Positions 46,705 through 59,100 of a DNA stretch of 64,000 bases are shown one piece after another (positions within the stretch are counted from its first letter, which is position 1; every line of letters begins with the position of its first letter). Where the stretch lies: positions 9,836,466-9,900,465 of the forward strand of contig NC_063439.1 of assembly GCF_020379485.1 (NCBI RefSeq), written 5' to 3'. The translations under genes and the position numbers were made by a program. The notes beneath the pieces are model-generated. The model was given only the letters and a program-made list of their open reading frames with translations. It had not been told where the DNA came from and ran no database searches. Source of the DNA: Brassica napus (taxonomy: Eukaryota; Streptophyta; Magnoliopsida; Brassicales; Brassicaceae).

Positions 46705-47702
46705 ATGAAGTTGGTGATTTTCATCTCGTTGTTGCTTGTATTTCCATTGTGTTCTTCAGGTATTCACAAATTACGTTATCAAAATCCATCTCTAAGTATA
46801 ACACATTAATTAAACTTTAAGAATTAAAATAGAATACACTACAACATCTGTTTCAAATTAATATATGTATTAAAAAAATTCGCGTATGTTAAGAAAAACA
46901 ATGGTTTAGCATTTTAGCAATTTAGTAAATTCATTTTTAAGTTTACAATGTATCATCATCAAGACATCAACTAATAAATATATTTCATTTTTCTTAAAAA
47001 ATAATTATTTTAAATCAAACAGCATTTATGAAAACTATAAGAAAGTTGTTTTTAAGTCTATATAAATAGTTGTAACCATTTACCCAAGTTCTGGTGTAGT
47101 TTATACGGATTTCAAAATTTTAATAATATATTTGATTTCAGTAGAAATACTAATATACACCTTTGATTATATTAACAAAAATAAAAATATATACATGTAC
47201 ATATATATATATATATATATTTGCATTTGCATCTGCTTTTTCGTAGGATTTGAAAAGGACGATGAAGTTACTCAAGTCAGCCAACATTCATCAGACAAGG
47301 TAAGCAACAGAATTACATGTTCAGTCTTATTTTTTGTCAACTTATGATAATAAAAATAATATTAAGCTGCGACTAAATTTGGTCAAACTAGAAAACGATT
47401 ATGGTGTTTTTTTTTCTTCTAGATTATATTTTCTCTTTACCATGAAATGACACTATTTTCGAATTATCTTTAATGTTTGCTAAATATATCAGTCCAAAAC
47501 TGTCGTGGTTTATATAAATCTATAAAAAAAATTTAAAACTAATGGTGGTGCAAAATATGTAATGCAGGTTGTTGACAACCTGATGGACTATGGATACTTA
47601 TTACCTCCCCCTCCCAGAAGTCCACGACCTCCTCACGCGTCGCCCACTGATCCTCCACCGCCGCCACCACCGCATCCACCAATAAATGATATTTTACAGT
47701 AA
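46705..47702 (+). CDS. Small secreted proline-rich peptide precursor, copy A
   Basis: Three exons, 46705-46759, 47247-47299, 47568-47702; 80 aa. A clear signal peptide (MKLVIFISLLLVFPLCSS) is followed by an acidic linker GFEKDDEVTQVSQHSSDK and a C-terminal exon with VVDNLMDYGYLLPPPP, then SPRPP, a run of seven prolines and the end INDILQ. All splice sites are GT-AG and phases agree. No cysteines in the mature part. The layout (signal peptide, variable acidic spacer, short conserved C-terminal block with a DY site for possible tyrosine sulphation and many prolines for hydroxylation) resembles precursors of post-translationally modified plant signalling peptides; the function is unproven. I recall a proline-rich gene at the collinear Arabidopsis position (about At3g49300). 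Confidence 0.75.
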
Positions 47703-47875
47703 AGGAGAAATATATGTAATAATGGATCAGTCTTATCATTAATTGTAATAGCAATTATGTCATAGTAATCCATGACTAGACTGTCTAAATATAAATTTAT
47801 TAAGAGACTTATCGTCATTAAACAAATAATATATTTTCAAAGATAGAAATTCAACAAGCAGGTTTTTTTCTGATG

Positions 47876-48394
47876 TATTTACAAAATCGTAAACAATCTG
47901 TTATTGATCTGAATCGAAGCTAAAATAGCATTGAACCAGGAAAATCCAGTATTCGGAATGCTAAATTACCGGTTTGACCAGTTTACCTACATAACCAAAC
48001 CGGTACGACTGATCCTGCAGAGTGTTTAAGCAGAGCTTTTTTTTTGCTCAAAAAGACAAAAGATCACCGGGTGTGGGCAAAAGTCACGCGCTACCATTAA
48101 GCTAAGACTGCTTTGATAGCAGAGTTACGGAAATTTAACGGCTTCTATTCACGGTGTCGCTTCGTCTCTTGATTTCTCCCTTTACGGTGATACTTTTTTG
48201 ACGATTATTTTCATCTTCGTCGTCGGATTCAACAGCAATCAAACCTCTGCTTCTTCTGTATCCATCGCACGTTTCTCAATATGCTCCTTCTCCTGAATCT
48301 ACAACATTCATGGCTCATATGATTCCTCTAATGGTAGGAAAGTACTCTCTTGAAGTTTTTTTTTCAAGATTCTGTTAAACTCTCTCTGTACATA
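47876..48394. other. Spacer with a possible foreign gene leader
   Basis: The part 48130-48394 is less AT-rich than its surroundings and looks like a leader or first exon (short open stretch MAHMIPLM followed by a GTAGGAAAGT donor at about 48332). It abuts the truncated MFS fragment. No family recognised. Confidence 0.3.
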
Positions 48395-48400
48395 ATTGGC

Positions 48401-48817
48401 TGTCTGCATCATCTTGTACAACGTAAGAATAAGTCCGGTCTTCTTCTTCTTCACATAAATCTTTTTGTTTCTTTTTTACTATAAAAAATCTTGTGGTTGT
48501 GCAGGTTGATGTGTTTCCGATCACAATCATGTTTGGTATGTGCTCAATCTTCGTCTTCGTAGCTTCTATATTACAACGGCGCCTTATGGTCATCTCCGAA
48601 AACCCAAGTGCGTTACTTCTTCTCTTACGGTCTTATAATCTTAAAGAATAGGATTTCAAGTTGTGTTAGCCTTTGTGGTAAATGGTAATGCCTTACTATA
48701 AGACCTCTGTATGTTTGTGTACTTGCAGAGGGAGAAGAGCGGAGTCCAATGAAGGAGCGAGACTCAGAAGTTGACCCTCTTTTACCCTCTGATTATGTTC
48801 CTTTCAGTATTTCTTAG
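48401..48817 (+). pseudogene. 3' fragment of a duplicated MFS5-like transporter
   Basis: Copies the last 22 bases of exon 6 (48401-48422), exon 7 (48505-48607) and exon 8 (48729-48817) of the gene at 35097-37368, with introns. Exon 7 is intact (VDVFPITIMFGMCSIFVFV). In exon 8 an extra base after the EVDPL codons removes the normal stop, so the frame runs on to a stop at 48815-48817. Everything 5' of the exon 6 end is missing, so it cannot make a transporter. Confidence 0.9.
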
Positions 48818-48949
48818 TTTAATTAATATTCAAAAAAAAAATCTTCATTTATTTTTTAAGGGGTCATTTTTTTTCTTTTTGGGTTAAACTGATTCGCTTA
48901 ATCATTGAGAGCAGAAAAGGGAACAGTTAAAAGAAGAAAAAGGTAAATA

Positions 48950-49521
48950 TCTAGTATGCTTATTCTTTTTTCTTAAACAATCTAGTATGCTTATCTAAAA
49001 CATATTTTGTAGATATAATTTTGTGGATACAGCATCTTGGACATCTACAATTCTCAATAGTTTTAAACTGTAAGTATTGTAAACATCATATTGTTGATGT
49101 AATATAACTAGCATTTTCATAGTAAACACTTTAAATTAGTTTTTAAAAATTTTTAAACTTTGTTATAATAATAATGGTGTCTCTGATAAGTATTAAGAAA
49201 AATGAAAAAAAAATCGGTTGATCCAACTATACATGCATAAAAATGCATGTCATTTGAATAGAAAAGGGAAATTATATTTTCAAAACTATAAGAAGTCTCA
49301 GATTTAATACTTCTTACAAAAATAAAGAAAGGACAAAATCCAAAACTTCTACTCACGAAATCAATAGAGAAAAATGTTGAGAAGAACGCTTTGACAGTTT
49401 GACAGAGCAACTGAGAGGATGGTTTAGTGTTTGCTAAGCAAAAAGGATATAATAAGCAAGAGATAGAGAAGGGTATAAGAAACAACAGTTATTTTTATAT
49501 AAAAAAATGCATAATAGTTTA
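48950..49521. repeat. Left part of peptide-gene unit B
   Basis: Matches 44235-44950 of unit A, lacking the hAT-like insertion, and stops at AATGCATAATAGTTTA where the CACTA-like element begins. It continues after that element at 53469. Confidence 0.8.
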
Positions 49522-49604
49522 ACTACAAGAAAATGATCTTATTGTGACGAAATTTTGATACAAAAATTATTTGTCACAAATTTGTTACTTTTTAAATACG
49601 TTAT

Positions 49605-49957
49605 TGTTAATAGACAGTCTGAGCCCATTACACTAGCTCATGTTCAGCCCAACAAAGTGTCACGCGAAGCCCATCACCATACTGCGACAAAACACAATAC
49701 AGTCAGTCAAGACGTGTGTGTTAACGGTACACGAGATAGGAGAGTGCACGGCTTGACTGCAACGGTCTCCAATCCAGCTCATCATATTGTCACTACCAAT
49801 AGATTCGATGTGCTCCAATCATGTGTTAGGGCATACTAGAGATAAGGATGAGAGCTTTGTATAAATAGGAGACTACGTTGTATCTTTGTCAGGTAGTTGA
49901 ATAAGATAAATCTCTTTCAGTAAAGTTATTTCTATCTCCAAAATCTTGTGTTTCACA
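49605..49957 (+). repeat. 5' LTR of a truncated Copia element
   Basis: Starts TGTTAATAGACAGTC and ends TTTCACA directly before the primer-binding site. It contains TATAAATAGGAGACT as probable promoter. No second LTR is present. Confidence 0.65.
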
Positions 49958-49969
49958 TGGTATCAGAGC
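49958..49969 (+). other. Retrotransposon primer-binding site
   Basis: TGGTATCAGAGC, complementary to the 3' end of initiator methionine tRNA, immediately after the LTR, as in Ty1/Copia elements. Confidence 0.9.
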
Positions 49970-49990
49970 ACAGCAAGTAGATCTTGAGCC

Positions 49991-51421
49991 ATGGCTGACA
50001 TACCGGAGGCGATCACCGCGCCATCTCTGAGTATCATTCAGTGCGTGACGTTGAAGCTTTCCGCCACAAACTATCTTTTGTGGAAAACACAGTTCGAGTC
50101 TTTCCTCTCAAGTCAGTCCCTGCTAGGATTCATCAATGGGTCATCTCCTCGTCCGTCACCAACAGTTCAAGTCAGAAATGGTGAAGTTGTAACAGAGGAG
50201 GCAAACCCTGAGTTCGTACGATGGATTCGCTCCGACCAGCTTGTCATGGCGTGGCTCTTTGGTTCGTTGACAGAAGAGGCTCTTCGTTCGGTTTATGGCC
50301 TTACATCAGCTCAAGAGGTCTGGTTCAGTCTTGGCCAGAAATACAATCGAGTTTCAGCGACCCGCAAACTAGATCTTCAGAGAAAGCTTCAAGGTATGAT
50401 GAAAAAGGATAAAACTATGTCTGTGTATCTTAATGAAGTCAAAGGTGTTTGTGATCAACTTGACTCTATTGGCTGTCCTGTGTCTGAACAAGAGATGATT
50501 TATGCTGCTTTAAATGGTTTGGGTCGTGAGTATGAATCAATCTCCACTGTTATTGAGCACTCTATGGACTCTTTTCCTGATGCTCGCTTTGAAGAAGCTG
50601 TTTTTAAACTTGTCAACTTTGATGACAAGTTGAAGATTTACACTGAGTCCACAGCGCCAACACCTCATCTGGCCTTTCACACAGGCAGAGGTTACTCTAG
50701 CAGAGGCCGTGGTGGTTCATACAGTAGCATAGGATCCCGTGGTCGTGGTTCAGGCTCCTATTCTACCAGAGGCAGAGGTTTTCATCAACAGTTCTCTGGG
50801 AACAACTCTAGACCAAGAATCACTTGTCAGATTTGTGGTCGCTTTGGTCACACGGCAGATAAGTGTTACAATCGTTTTGATCAGCAGTTTCAGACACCTG
50901 ACAACCTTCACACTGCGTTAACAACGATGAAGCTCTCTGATCACAGTCAGTTCAATGGTCAGGAGTGGTATCCAGACTCCGCTGCTTCAGCTCACATCAC
51001 TAATGATGGTTCACAGTTGCAGTCTTCTCAACCTTATCTTGGCAACGTTATAGTTGGCAACGGTGATTATCGTCCCATCACTCACATCGGGTCTGTTCCA
51101 CTGCACACACCACAAGGTATATTACCGTTAGCTGATGTGCTTGTCTGTCCAGCAATAACTAAGTCCTTACTTTCTGTATCTAAGCTTACCTCAGATTTTC
51201 CGTGTGAAATAACATTTGATCATCAATCTGTTATGGTTAAGGACAAGGTGACAAAGCAGTTGATAACTCAAGGTCGCAGGCATAAAGATCTTTACGTCTT
51301 GAAGAATATCCAGTTTCAGGCCTACTACTCTACGCGTCAGCAAGCTGCTTGTGAGAAGGTCTGGCACCAGAGGCTTGGTCATGCGAATTCGGATATTCTT
51401 CTACTTCTATCTAGAAATTAG
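49991..51421 (+). pseudogene. Ty1/Copia gag-protease region
   Basis: A 476-codon open frame. The gag part has the UBN2-type core (LSATNYLLWKTQFESFLSSQ; WFSLGQKYNRVSATRKLDLQ). An RG/GR-rich stretch precedes the zinc knuckle CQICGRFGHTADKC (CX2CX4HX4C). The protease site reads YPDSAASAHIT, with A for the usual G after DS. A GAG-pre-integrase block ends in VWHQRLGHANSDIL. It is stopped by a single in-frame TAG, after which the same frame continues with integrase sequence. The first ATG is 22 bases after the primer-binding site. Reverse transcriptase and RNase H are missing, so the element is dead. Confidence 0.9.
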
Positions 51422-51705
51422 GCAATCATTTTCAATAAGGCTAGTTCCAAGACTGTTTGTGATTCATGCCATTTTGGTAAAAGCTGTAAACTTTCCTTTG
51501 TTGCGTCAGATTTTGTTTCTTCACGTCCTTTGGAACGCATACATTGTGATTTATGGGGTCCAAGCCCTGTGGTTTCTAATCAAAGGTTTAAATTCTATGT
51601 TATCTTCATTGATCATCACACAAGGTTTTCATGGTTCTATCCGTTGAAGCAGAAATCTGACTTTTACTCTGTTTTTGTGTCACAAATGAGTAGCTTTTTC
51701 GTCGC
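51422..51705 (+). pseudogene. Truncated Copia integrase start
   Basis: Continues the gag-protease frame past the TAG: CDSCHFGK completes the HHCC zinc motif begun by HQRLGH, then IHCDLWGP and FIDHHTRFSW carry the first two catalytic aspartates. It is cut off near SQMSSFF, where the sequence returns to CACTA-like DNA. Confidence 0.85.
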
Positions 51706-52378
51706 AGTATTCTTACGATTTTAAATCGTATCTACTTTTGTCACAGCCAGTGACAAAATTGAGACAAAACTAACAGTCGTAACAATTGTGACAATATTAT
51801 GACAATACACATCGTCGCAAATCAGTTACGAACCTGTGATGGAATACATATAGTCTCACTATGTGACAATATGATGACAAAAGAAATAGTAATAAAATGT
51901 AACAGAACAATATAACAAATCCGTCATATTATTAAATCGATTTACAAATGTTTTTTATGTTCCTTTTACATAAACATTTCTAAATTGATTTAATTATATT
52001 TTTATAAAGTCAGTGATTAAAAAAAATATAGTTTTGATTCTTTTTACTTGATATGTATATATTTTTATATACTTCAATATTTTTAAACTTGCTTCATTTC
52101 ATACTAATTTAAAATATGGTTATATTTACTATGTATTTTAGATGTCACTATTTTTTAGATGTGTGTTTAAAATGATATGAACAGCATATACTTTTCTTAT
52201 TAGATATCGGTCATATGTCAAAATGAAAAGAGCTAGAAAATAATATCTTCAAAGCTGAAACATATTGAAAATAAATGATGCTATGTATGATCGATCCATT
52301 AAGCCAAACTCAAAACTAATTACAGCCCATTACCTATAAGTTTATAACCCTAATAATCAATAATGAGGACACGTGTGT

Positions 52379-52402
52379 GCATATATATATATATATATAT
52401 AT
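52379..52402. repeat. Short (TA)n microsatellite
   Basis: Pure TA run of about 24 bases within the CACTA-like element. Confidence 0.85.
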
Positions 52403-52474
52403 CTATCTATATACTCCAAGAGAATAGCCGCAGCCACCACCTTAGAGAGAATGAGAGATAGAAAAAAGTGAGAG

Positions 52475-52636
52475 ATGTGCGTTTCCGTGAGCACCACCCT
52501 CGTTTCTGGTGTTGTGGTGGTATGTGTGTCTCGCGGTTGGGTTTTTAATAAGGAGAGGAAGAGATCGATCTTGAAAGAACTGGGCAATCAGCTGGAGGTC
52601 AGACAGAGGCAGAGAATATTAGAGCCATTGTTTTGA
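52475..52636 (+). other. Small open frame in a GC-richer island of the CACTA-like element
   Basis: A 53-codon frame (MCVSVSTTLVSGVVVVCVSR, then a charged tail KERKRSILKELGNQ) within 52430-52800, which is less AT-rich than the rest of the element. It has a hydrophobic start, then many R/Q/E residues. It may be a captured host gene fragment; I do not recognise it. Confidence 0.25.
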
Positions 52637-53468
52637 GATGGACACCAATCGAGAACACATCATGGAGTTGTGTCATTGCAAGAGTTTGTATGCCTTAGCC
52701 GCCATAACTTTCGATTCCTGTGCAAGAATCAACCGAAGATAAAAATTCAGGAAACCCTAACTGTTTTCTCTCGACCGCAGCCCAGTACCGGAAGCTGAAT
52801 GTAGTAGCATATATTATAATTTTTTGTCGATATTATAATATTCTTTTAAAATTGTTTATATTAATTTAGTTTCAAATCTTAGTTACTTTTGTATTCTTTC
52901 ACTATTATTACAAATATTAACTATAAAAATAAAGCAATAGTTTAGTGAATTCTGAATTAATCGTGATGACAAATTGTTAACTAATTAAGTCAAAAGTTTA
53001 TAGATGGGGTATAACAAATTTAATTTGAATCTGTGACTATATATTAGTTATAAAGTATTACAAAATTAAAGCAACTAAAAGAGTCGCAAATGAAGATGGA
53101 TAAGTGATGATTCTTAACTAGTATTAGTTTGTGACGGTTAGAGACTATATTTCAGTGGTAATCAGAGACGGAATTAGCACGTTGTGATAGTCACAAAATA
53201 TGACAACTTTGTTACGTTAATTGTAGTTGGTAATTGTAACATTTTTATTACTTTTATATATGGTTGCTATTTGTGACTGAATAGTTACTATATGTAATGG
53301 TCGTAACATTGTAACGGTTTTTGTTACCAACAAAATTTGTGACGACCGTATTGTAACCACAATGAAATTGTCACAAATATGTCACAATATTTTTATTGTG
53401 ACGAATTGTGTTTTATTGTGACAAATAATTTGGTCACAATATAACTATTTTTTTGTAGTGAATTAAAC

Positions 53469-56113
53469 TTACAGTATCTGCAATATACTAATATTTTGAA
53501 TACCTTTAAATGTAAATGCCTTTATCTAAAAATTAATAACTAGATGTCTGATGCTAGTTTAAAGAAGTTTTTTTTTTATACTTCATATTTGTATGTTATT
53601 TATGTTTAGATAAGTCATTGTTGCTAATTTTTTTAAAAAACTATTTGTTTTCTATACAATAAAAACTGTAACATTAATATTATTGAAATTTTGATATTTT
53701 CCTAGTTTATAGAGTTATTAATTTACAGATTTTTTTTAGATTTTATATATTTTAAAATATGATTTATGCAAGATTATGAAGAATACTTGATTTTACGGTA
53801 AATGTATTGGTTAAATTTTATGGATACAATATCTTCTTTTTAATACAAAACTAGATCATTATTAATAGATGGAGCTTACATGTTTAAAGTGTAGATCATT
53901 TGAAATAAATATTGGAACATAATAATGATAAAAATAAGAGCTGTGGTCTTATATTATTTGTATTCGATTATATTGTGTTAACATAGTAAACCTAAATATT
54001 TTTAAGTGTACAATGAAAATAATATGGGCAATTGTCAATAATCGCACCTTTTGAAGTTTGTGTCACAAAAATAGCACTAGAAGGAGAAAGTCACAAAAAT
54101 GACATTCATTAAAGGGTAAAATATCCCTAATACCTTTGGTTTAAAATAAATAAACAAACAAAAATAATTAAAATAAATAAAATAAAAATAAATAAAATAA
54201 AATAAAAAAAAAAAATTTTATAGTTTCAGATTATATTTTTCAGATTCAAAATTTTTATAATTTTTTTTTGAATTTTTTTTTCGAAATTTTTTTTTTAATT
54301 TAATTTTTATAATTTAAAAATACTTTTTGAAACTGTTTTTAAAATTTTTATTTTTATTTTAGTATTTATTTTTTATAAAATTTTAAACCCTAATTCCAAA
54401 ATCCTACCCCCTTAACTCTAAACCCTAAGGTTTGGATTAATTAACCCAAGGGGTATAAGTGTATATTTACCTCTTTAATGAAACCTATTTTTGTGACTTT
54501 GAGCCTTGAGTGCTACTTTGGGAACATAAACTTGGTTTGGTGCTATCTTAGTCTTTTTCTCAAATAATATCGATATATTTAGAAATATAAAACAAAACTT
54601 AAAATAAAATTTACTGTAGACATAAAAATATAAAAAATATTTATTATATTTTGTATAAAATTTATATACAAAATTATTAGTTTACCTTTATATTAGGAAT
54701 ATATATTTACACAAAAATTTGAAAATTTCATTGTCTCATTATTTTATTGAAGTATGTTGTACTTTACATTTTCTCAGGTCACTACTAGTAAAATTTATTA
54801 ATTTATGATGTTTATTAATGTATAGATTTTCTTAATTGTACCTCACTATGACATGGCATCACTATTAATATAACTTATGTCACTCTAACTTTTAATGTTA
54901 TAAAGTAAACAAATAAAATATTTTTATTGATAAAAAAAATATTCTATTTATTCTTATTTTTTAAATGATAGACTATTCGACTAAAATTTACATATATTCT
55001 AAATTTTAAAACTTTTTTAAATATTTATAGAACCCGCGAAAAGTGGACAAATTTGCTAAGAACCTTTTTTGAAAAAAGATACTATTCAACTTTCAAAATC
55101 TTAATAGATGTTCTTAGATTTTATATTTAAGATGTTAATATAGCAAATTTTTCCAAATTAATGATTATGTTGAATGGAAAGTGTAAAGGACAAAAAGAAA
55201 GTGCAAGTAAAAAAAAAGGTTAAATGAAAAGAGACCATAAATTGGAGATAGATGTCACCATAAAAGTCATCTTCTCCACATTCATCACAAAATAAGCATT
55301 TTCATTTTTGTTATTTCATCTTACATTCCATTGCTTATTTTAAAGAATTTCAGTCCCTTCAATTAACGTTTCATAGAAACGTGCATCCACAAGGATGAAA
55401 TTGGTGATTTTAATCTCGTTGTTGCTTGTATTTCCATTGTGTTCTTCAGGTATTCACAAATTCCATTAGCAAAATCCATATCTAAGTATAGCACATTAAT
55501 TAAACTTGAAGAATTAAAATAGAATACACTACAACATCTGTGTCAAATTAATATATGTATAAAAAAATACGCGTATGTTAAAAAAAACACTACTTTAGCA
55601 ATTTAGTAAATTCATTTTTAAGTTTACAATTTATCATCATCAAGACATCAACTAATAAATATTTTTAATTTTCTTAAAAAGTAATTATTTTAAACAAAAC
55701 AGTATTAAAGAAAACTATAAGAAAGTTGTTTTTTTAAGTCTATATAAATAGTTGTAACCATTTACCCAAGTTCTAGTGTGATTTATATGGATTTCAAAAT
55801 TTTATTAATATATATTTGATCTCAGTAGAAATACTAATATACACCTTTGATTATATTAACAAAAATAAAAATATATACATGTAAATATATAATTATATAT
55901 ATATTATTATTTTTTCTTTTATATTTATTTATTTGCATTTGCATCTGTTTTTCTTAGGATTTGAGAAGGACGATGAAGTTACTGAAGTCAGCCAACATTC
56001 ATCAGACAAGGTAAGAAACAAAATTACATGTTCAATTCTTTTTTTTTGTCAACTTATGATAATAAAGTAATATTAAGCTGACGATTTGGTCAAACCGGAA
56101 AATGATTACGGTG
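53469..56113. repeat. Middle part of peptide-gene unit B
   Basis: Matches 44950-47400 of unit A apart from the MULE-type MITE at 54026-54561 and absence of the promoter duplication. Confidence 0.8.
54026..54561. mobile_element. MULE-type MITE with 9-bp target duplication
   Basis: Perfect 9-base direct repeats AAATAATAT at 54017-54025 and 54562-54570. Starts GGGCAATTGTC; AT-rich body with the CTCTAAACCCTAAGG and AATTAACCCAAGG motifs shared with 37626-37916. The matching place in unit A (about 45510) is uninterrupted. Confidence 0.78.
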
Positions 56114-59100
56114 TTTTTTTTCAAAAATTGGTGACAGTACCTCCAAATGGAGCTTATATTAGTGTTTTACCCTGCAAAGAACCAATGCCTCTTCGTGACC
56201 ATTTTGCCTCTATAACCTAACACTCTTATTATGCTTAGCCCCTCTGTGGTGTGCAGAAGGCATTGTTCAGTATATTGGACAATGTAAAGTCTCGAAGCTT
56301 TTCCAAAGTTGACAAAAAAGCTGGAGGTTTGTTACCTCATTTCATTTCATAGAATCAAAGTCTCTTTGAAATCAAAGAAATTAATATTATTTCCCCAACC
56401 ACCATTTTGCTTCTTTATGTCTTTCAGAAAAATATCAATAGTCGTCTCAACTCGCCGAATCTCTCCCCAAAAGTCCCCCTTCTCAATTTTGATTATCACT
56501 CTAAATCCTTTTACTTTTTTCACTTCGAATTCTTCCTCATAGAATGTTCGATGTTGACAGAGGCTCGTATCACAAACTCAAAAAATAGAGTCTATAATTG
56601 ACGCGCTAGGGCCTGAAGAATTGGAGTTCCTACGCAAGTCAACTTTTGGGAAGATCTTAGCCATAAGAGAATCCACCATTCTCGGGCGCGTTTGGTGAGT
56701 ATGTTTTTGTTCGGCTTTTTAAGATTAACAAAATATACAAGATCTGGTTTTTGTTTGCTGGCTTTTTAAGGAGAGTCGCCTCATGAAGATCAGATTAACC
56801 TTATTGCTAGAATGTATTGTTTATATATCCAACAATTGTATTGTTTATCTTCTAAATTCTAGATTAACCGTTACATCTACTTTTTCATGTATGGAATTGA
56901 TAAGAAACTTAGAGTCTTCTAGTTAAGTGCTAGCAAATATTGCTAATTTTATCAGATAATAAGTTATTTATCATCTCATAACCCATACAAAATATTAACA
57001 TATGCTTCTGTTATCGTCTGTGTTAATTTATATCTAAAATGTCTCATCTACCTGTTAAATTCTAGATTATCAGCTATAATATAGAGGTGATAGAGTATGC
57101 ATATACTTTGTTTATGTTAAATACAACTTATAGCCGCCAATCTATCCGTTGATGGATACGTATCAGTCTAGCGGTTAACAAGATTGATAGAATAAAGAAG
57201 TGATAGTATACGATGTACTGGTTTAGGGTTAATAAATTATTTACCTGCTAAGTTTGTTAGTAATGGATACTTATAATTTTAACCGCAACCAAGATTGACA
57301 CATAGTGTTTACACATTTAATCTTGTTATTTGCCGTGTTGTTTTATAACAGTCTTTATGTGCACGCGTTGTAGGTGTCTGTCAAGTAAATTCTAGATAAT
57401 CCGTATATGGTCAGTTGGAGCCCATATATCCTCAAATCAGTGGCTTTGTCAGAAAGTAATGCAGTTTTGAAGTCCTTTTCGGTTTTTAGATGTAAGGGAA
57501 TCCCTCAAAACTGAAGCCCAACCAATGCAGCCATCACGACTGTCCTACTGATTGAAGCTCATGCAGCATTCGGCGTCGATGGATGTAAGGCTATCACTCT
57601 TTGTGTTCTCCCAGACGCCGCAAAGCAACTGGTTCTTAAATTTCATGAAGACATCTCAAAGTAGTGGTTGGTCACTGTCTACTACTGCAGACTTTGTTTA
57701 TGATTTTAAGGATTGTTTGTTTCTTTATGCATATTATAGAATTTTTTGTTTTTAGCGGATAATTCATGTCTACTAGTACATGATTATGTACTTTATATTT
57801 ACTATTTTTAATTGAGTTTGACAAATAATTGTTAAATCTAACTTTAAGCATCACATTTAAAACATATACATTCTTAACTTTCTGATTTTAATTCCGATTT
57901 AACCAATAATCAGTGATTATATGGTTTTACATGCGATTTTTTGAACATATAACAGCCCATCAATCTCCTCTAAAAAAAGATAACAAATTCCTAACAACAA
58001 AGTTATTCATCCTATTGTATAGTTAGCGACTAATCACCTTTGTACCAAACAAATCAACAGGCAAATATATTTATTTCTTCACTATCACACGAGTTTGTTT
58101 GTTAATGATTTATGTTGCAGGGAATTGGATCCTTTATCGACTGTGTGAACCTTTTGTTTTGTTGGTAACAGATGGGCTTTAACGCCATCAACCATTGTTA
58201 ACACTTTTTCATAAAATCATCATACTCCTTTTCCCAAATACTCACATTTATGTTCTACTTAAGCACTTATTATCCACAAAGTTCACTAAATCATATTTTT
58301 TGGTATTGATACGCGTATGTGATAACACAGTGACTTATCTGGATAATACCATATGATAAGAGTACAATAAATAAGTTAAAGTCTAACATAAGACATTACG
58401 AGAACTGAATTCCATGAATGTCTGGTCCAGTCTCCTTGCTTTTGTCTTTGTCACTTGCATCTCCAAGTCTCCCGACAACCTCATTTGTATCTGTTAATAA
58501 CAAATATAACACATAATGGTTCATGTATCAGTTAGGGAGAAAATTACCGACACAATCATCATCATAACGAGTACGATTCACTTCTTTATCCAGCAGTCTA
58601 TCATATGTCCTATCATCTGACCCACTTTTGCTGTCTGACACGTCTTGTACTACCACTGAAGCTATTTTCAATAAAGTAGGGGTATTTGCATCTGATCCAT
58701 GCCAAAAAGAGACTACTTTTTGGGTTATCTACAATAATAGGTATTTGACCAATTTAAGTCTTTATTGGGTATATTACACCCATTGTCTCTTTTTTTTCTT
58801 TTAGATTATACTTTTTCTTTACCATGAAATGACACTATTTTCGAATTATCTTTAATGTTTGTTAAATATATCAGTGCAAAAGACAATTACTTTGTTTTTA
58901 ACTAGTTCTTAATTTATATCGGCCAGAATTGGATCTGAATTTGGCTATCTTACCTAACTAAACCTAATTAAAATTATCATGGTTTAAATAAATCTATAAT
59001 TGTTTTTTATTTCAAACTAATAAATCAGTAATTGTTTTTTGTAATAAATCAGTAATTGTTGGTGGTGCAAAATATGTAGCCGGTTGTTGACAACCTGATG

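Larger units (their letters stand above)
44235..47875. repeat. Peptide-gene unit A of a segmental duplication
   Basis: The same succession of spacer, promoter, peptide gene and 3' flank recurs at 48950-59390 (unit B, interrupted) and 61250-63930 (unit C). Shared landmarks are AATGCATAATAGTTTA, ATTATTAATAGATGGAGC, the TATAAATTGGAGATAGATG promoter and TAGACTGTCTAAATAT (unit C: AGACTGACTAAATAT). Confidence 0.85.
49522..53468. mobile_element. CACTA-like element containing a truncated Copia
   Basis: Left end ACTACAAGAAAATGATC (first C of the usual CACTACAAGAAAA missing); right end TTTTTTTGTAGTG followed by eight extra bases. TTA on both sides (49519-49521, 53469-53471) fits the 3-base duplication of CACTA elements. 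Sub-terminal repeats of TTGTGACAA/TTGTCACAA type fill 49540-49600, 51720-51860 and 53150-53460. The uninterrupted site is seen in units A (44950) and C (61280). No transposase was found, so it is non-autonomous. Confidence 0.75.

Noticed and set aside
48060..48115. Minus-strand sequence resembling a tRNA A box (TAGCTTAATGGTAGCGC)
   Set aside because: No convincing B box and no cloverleaf fold by eye; at most a SINE scrap.
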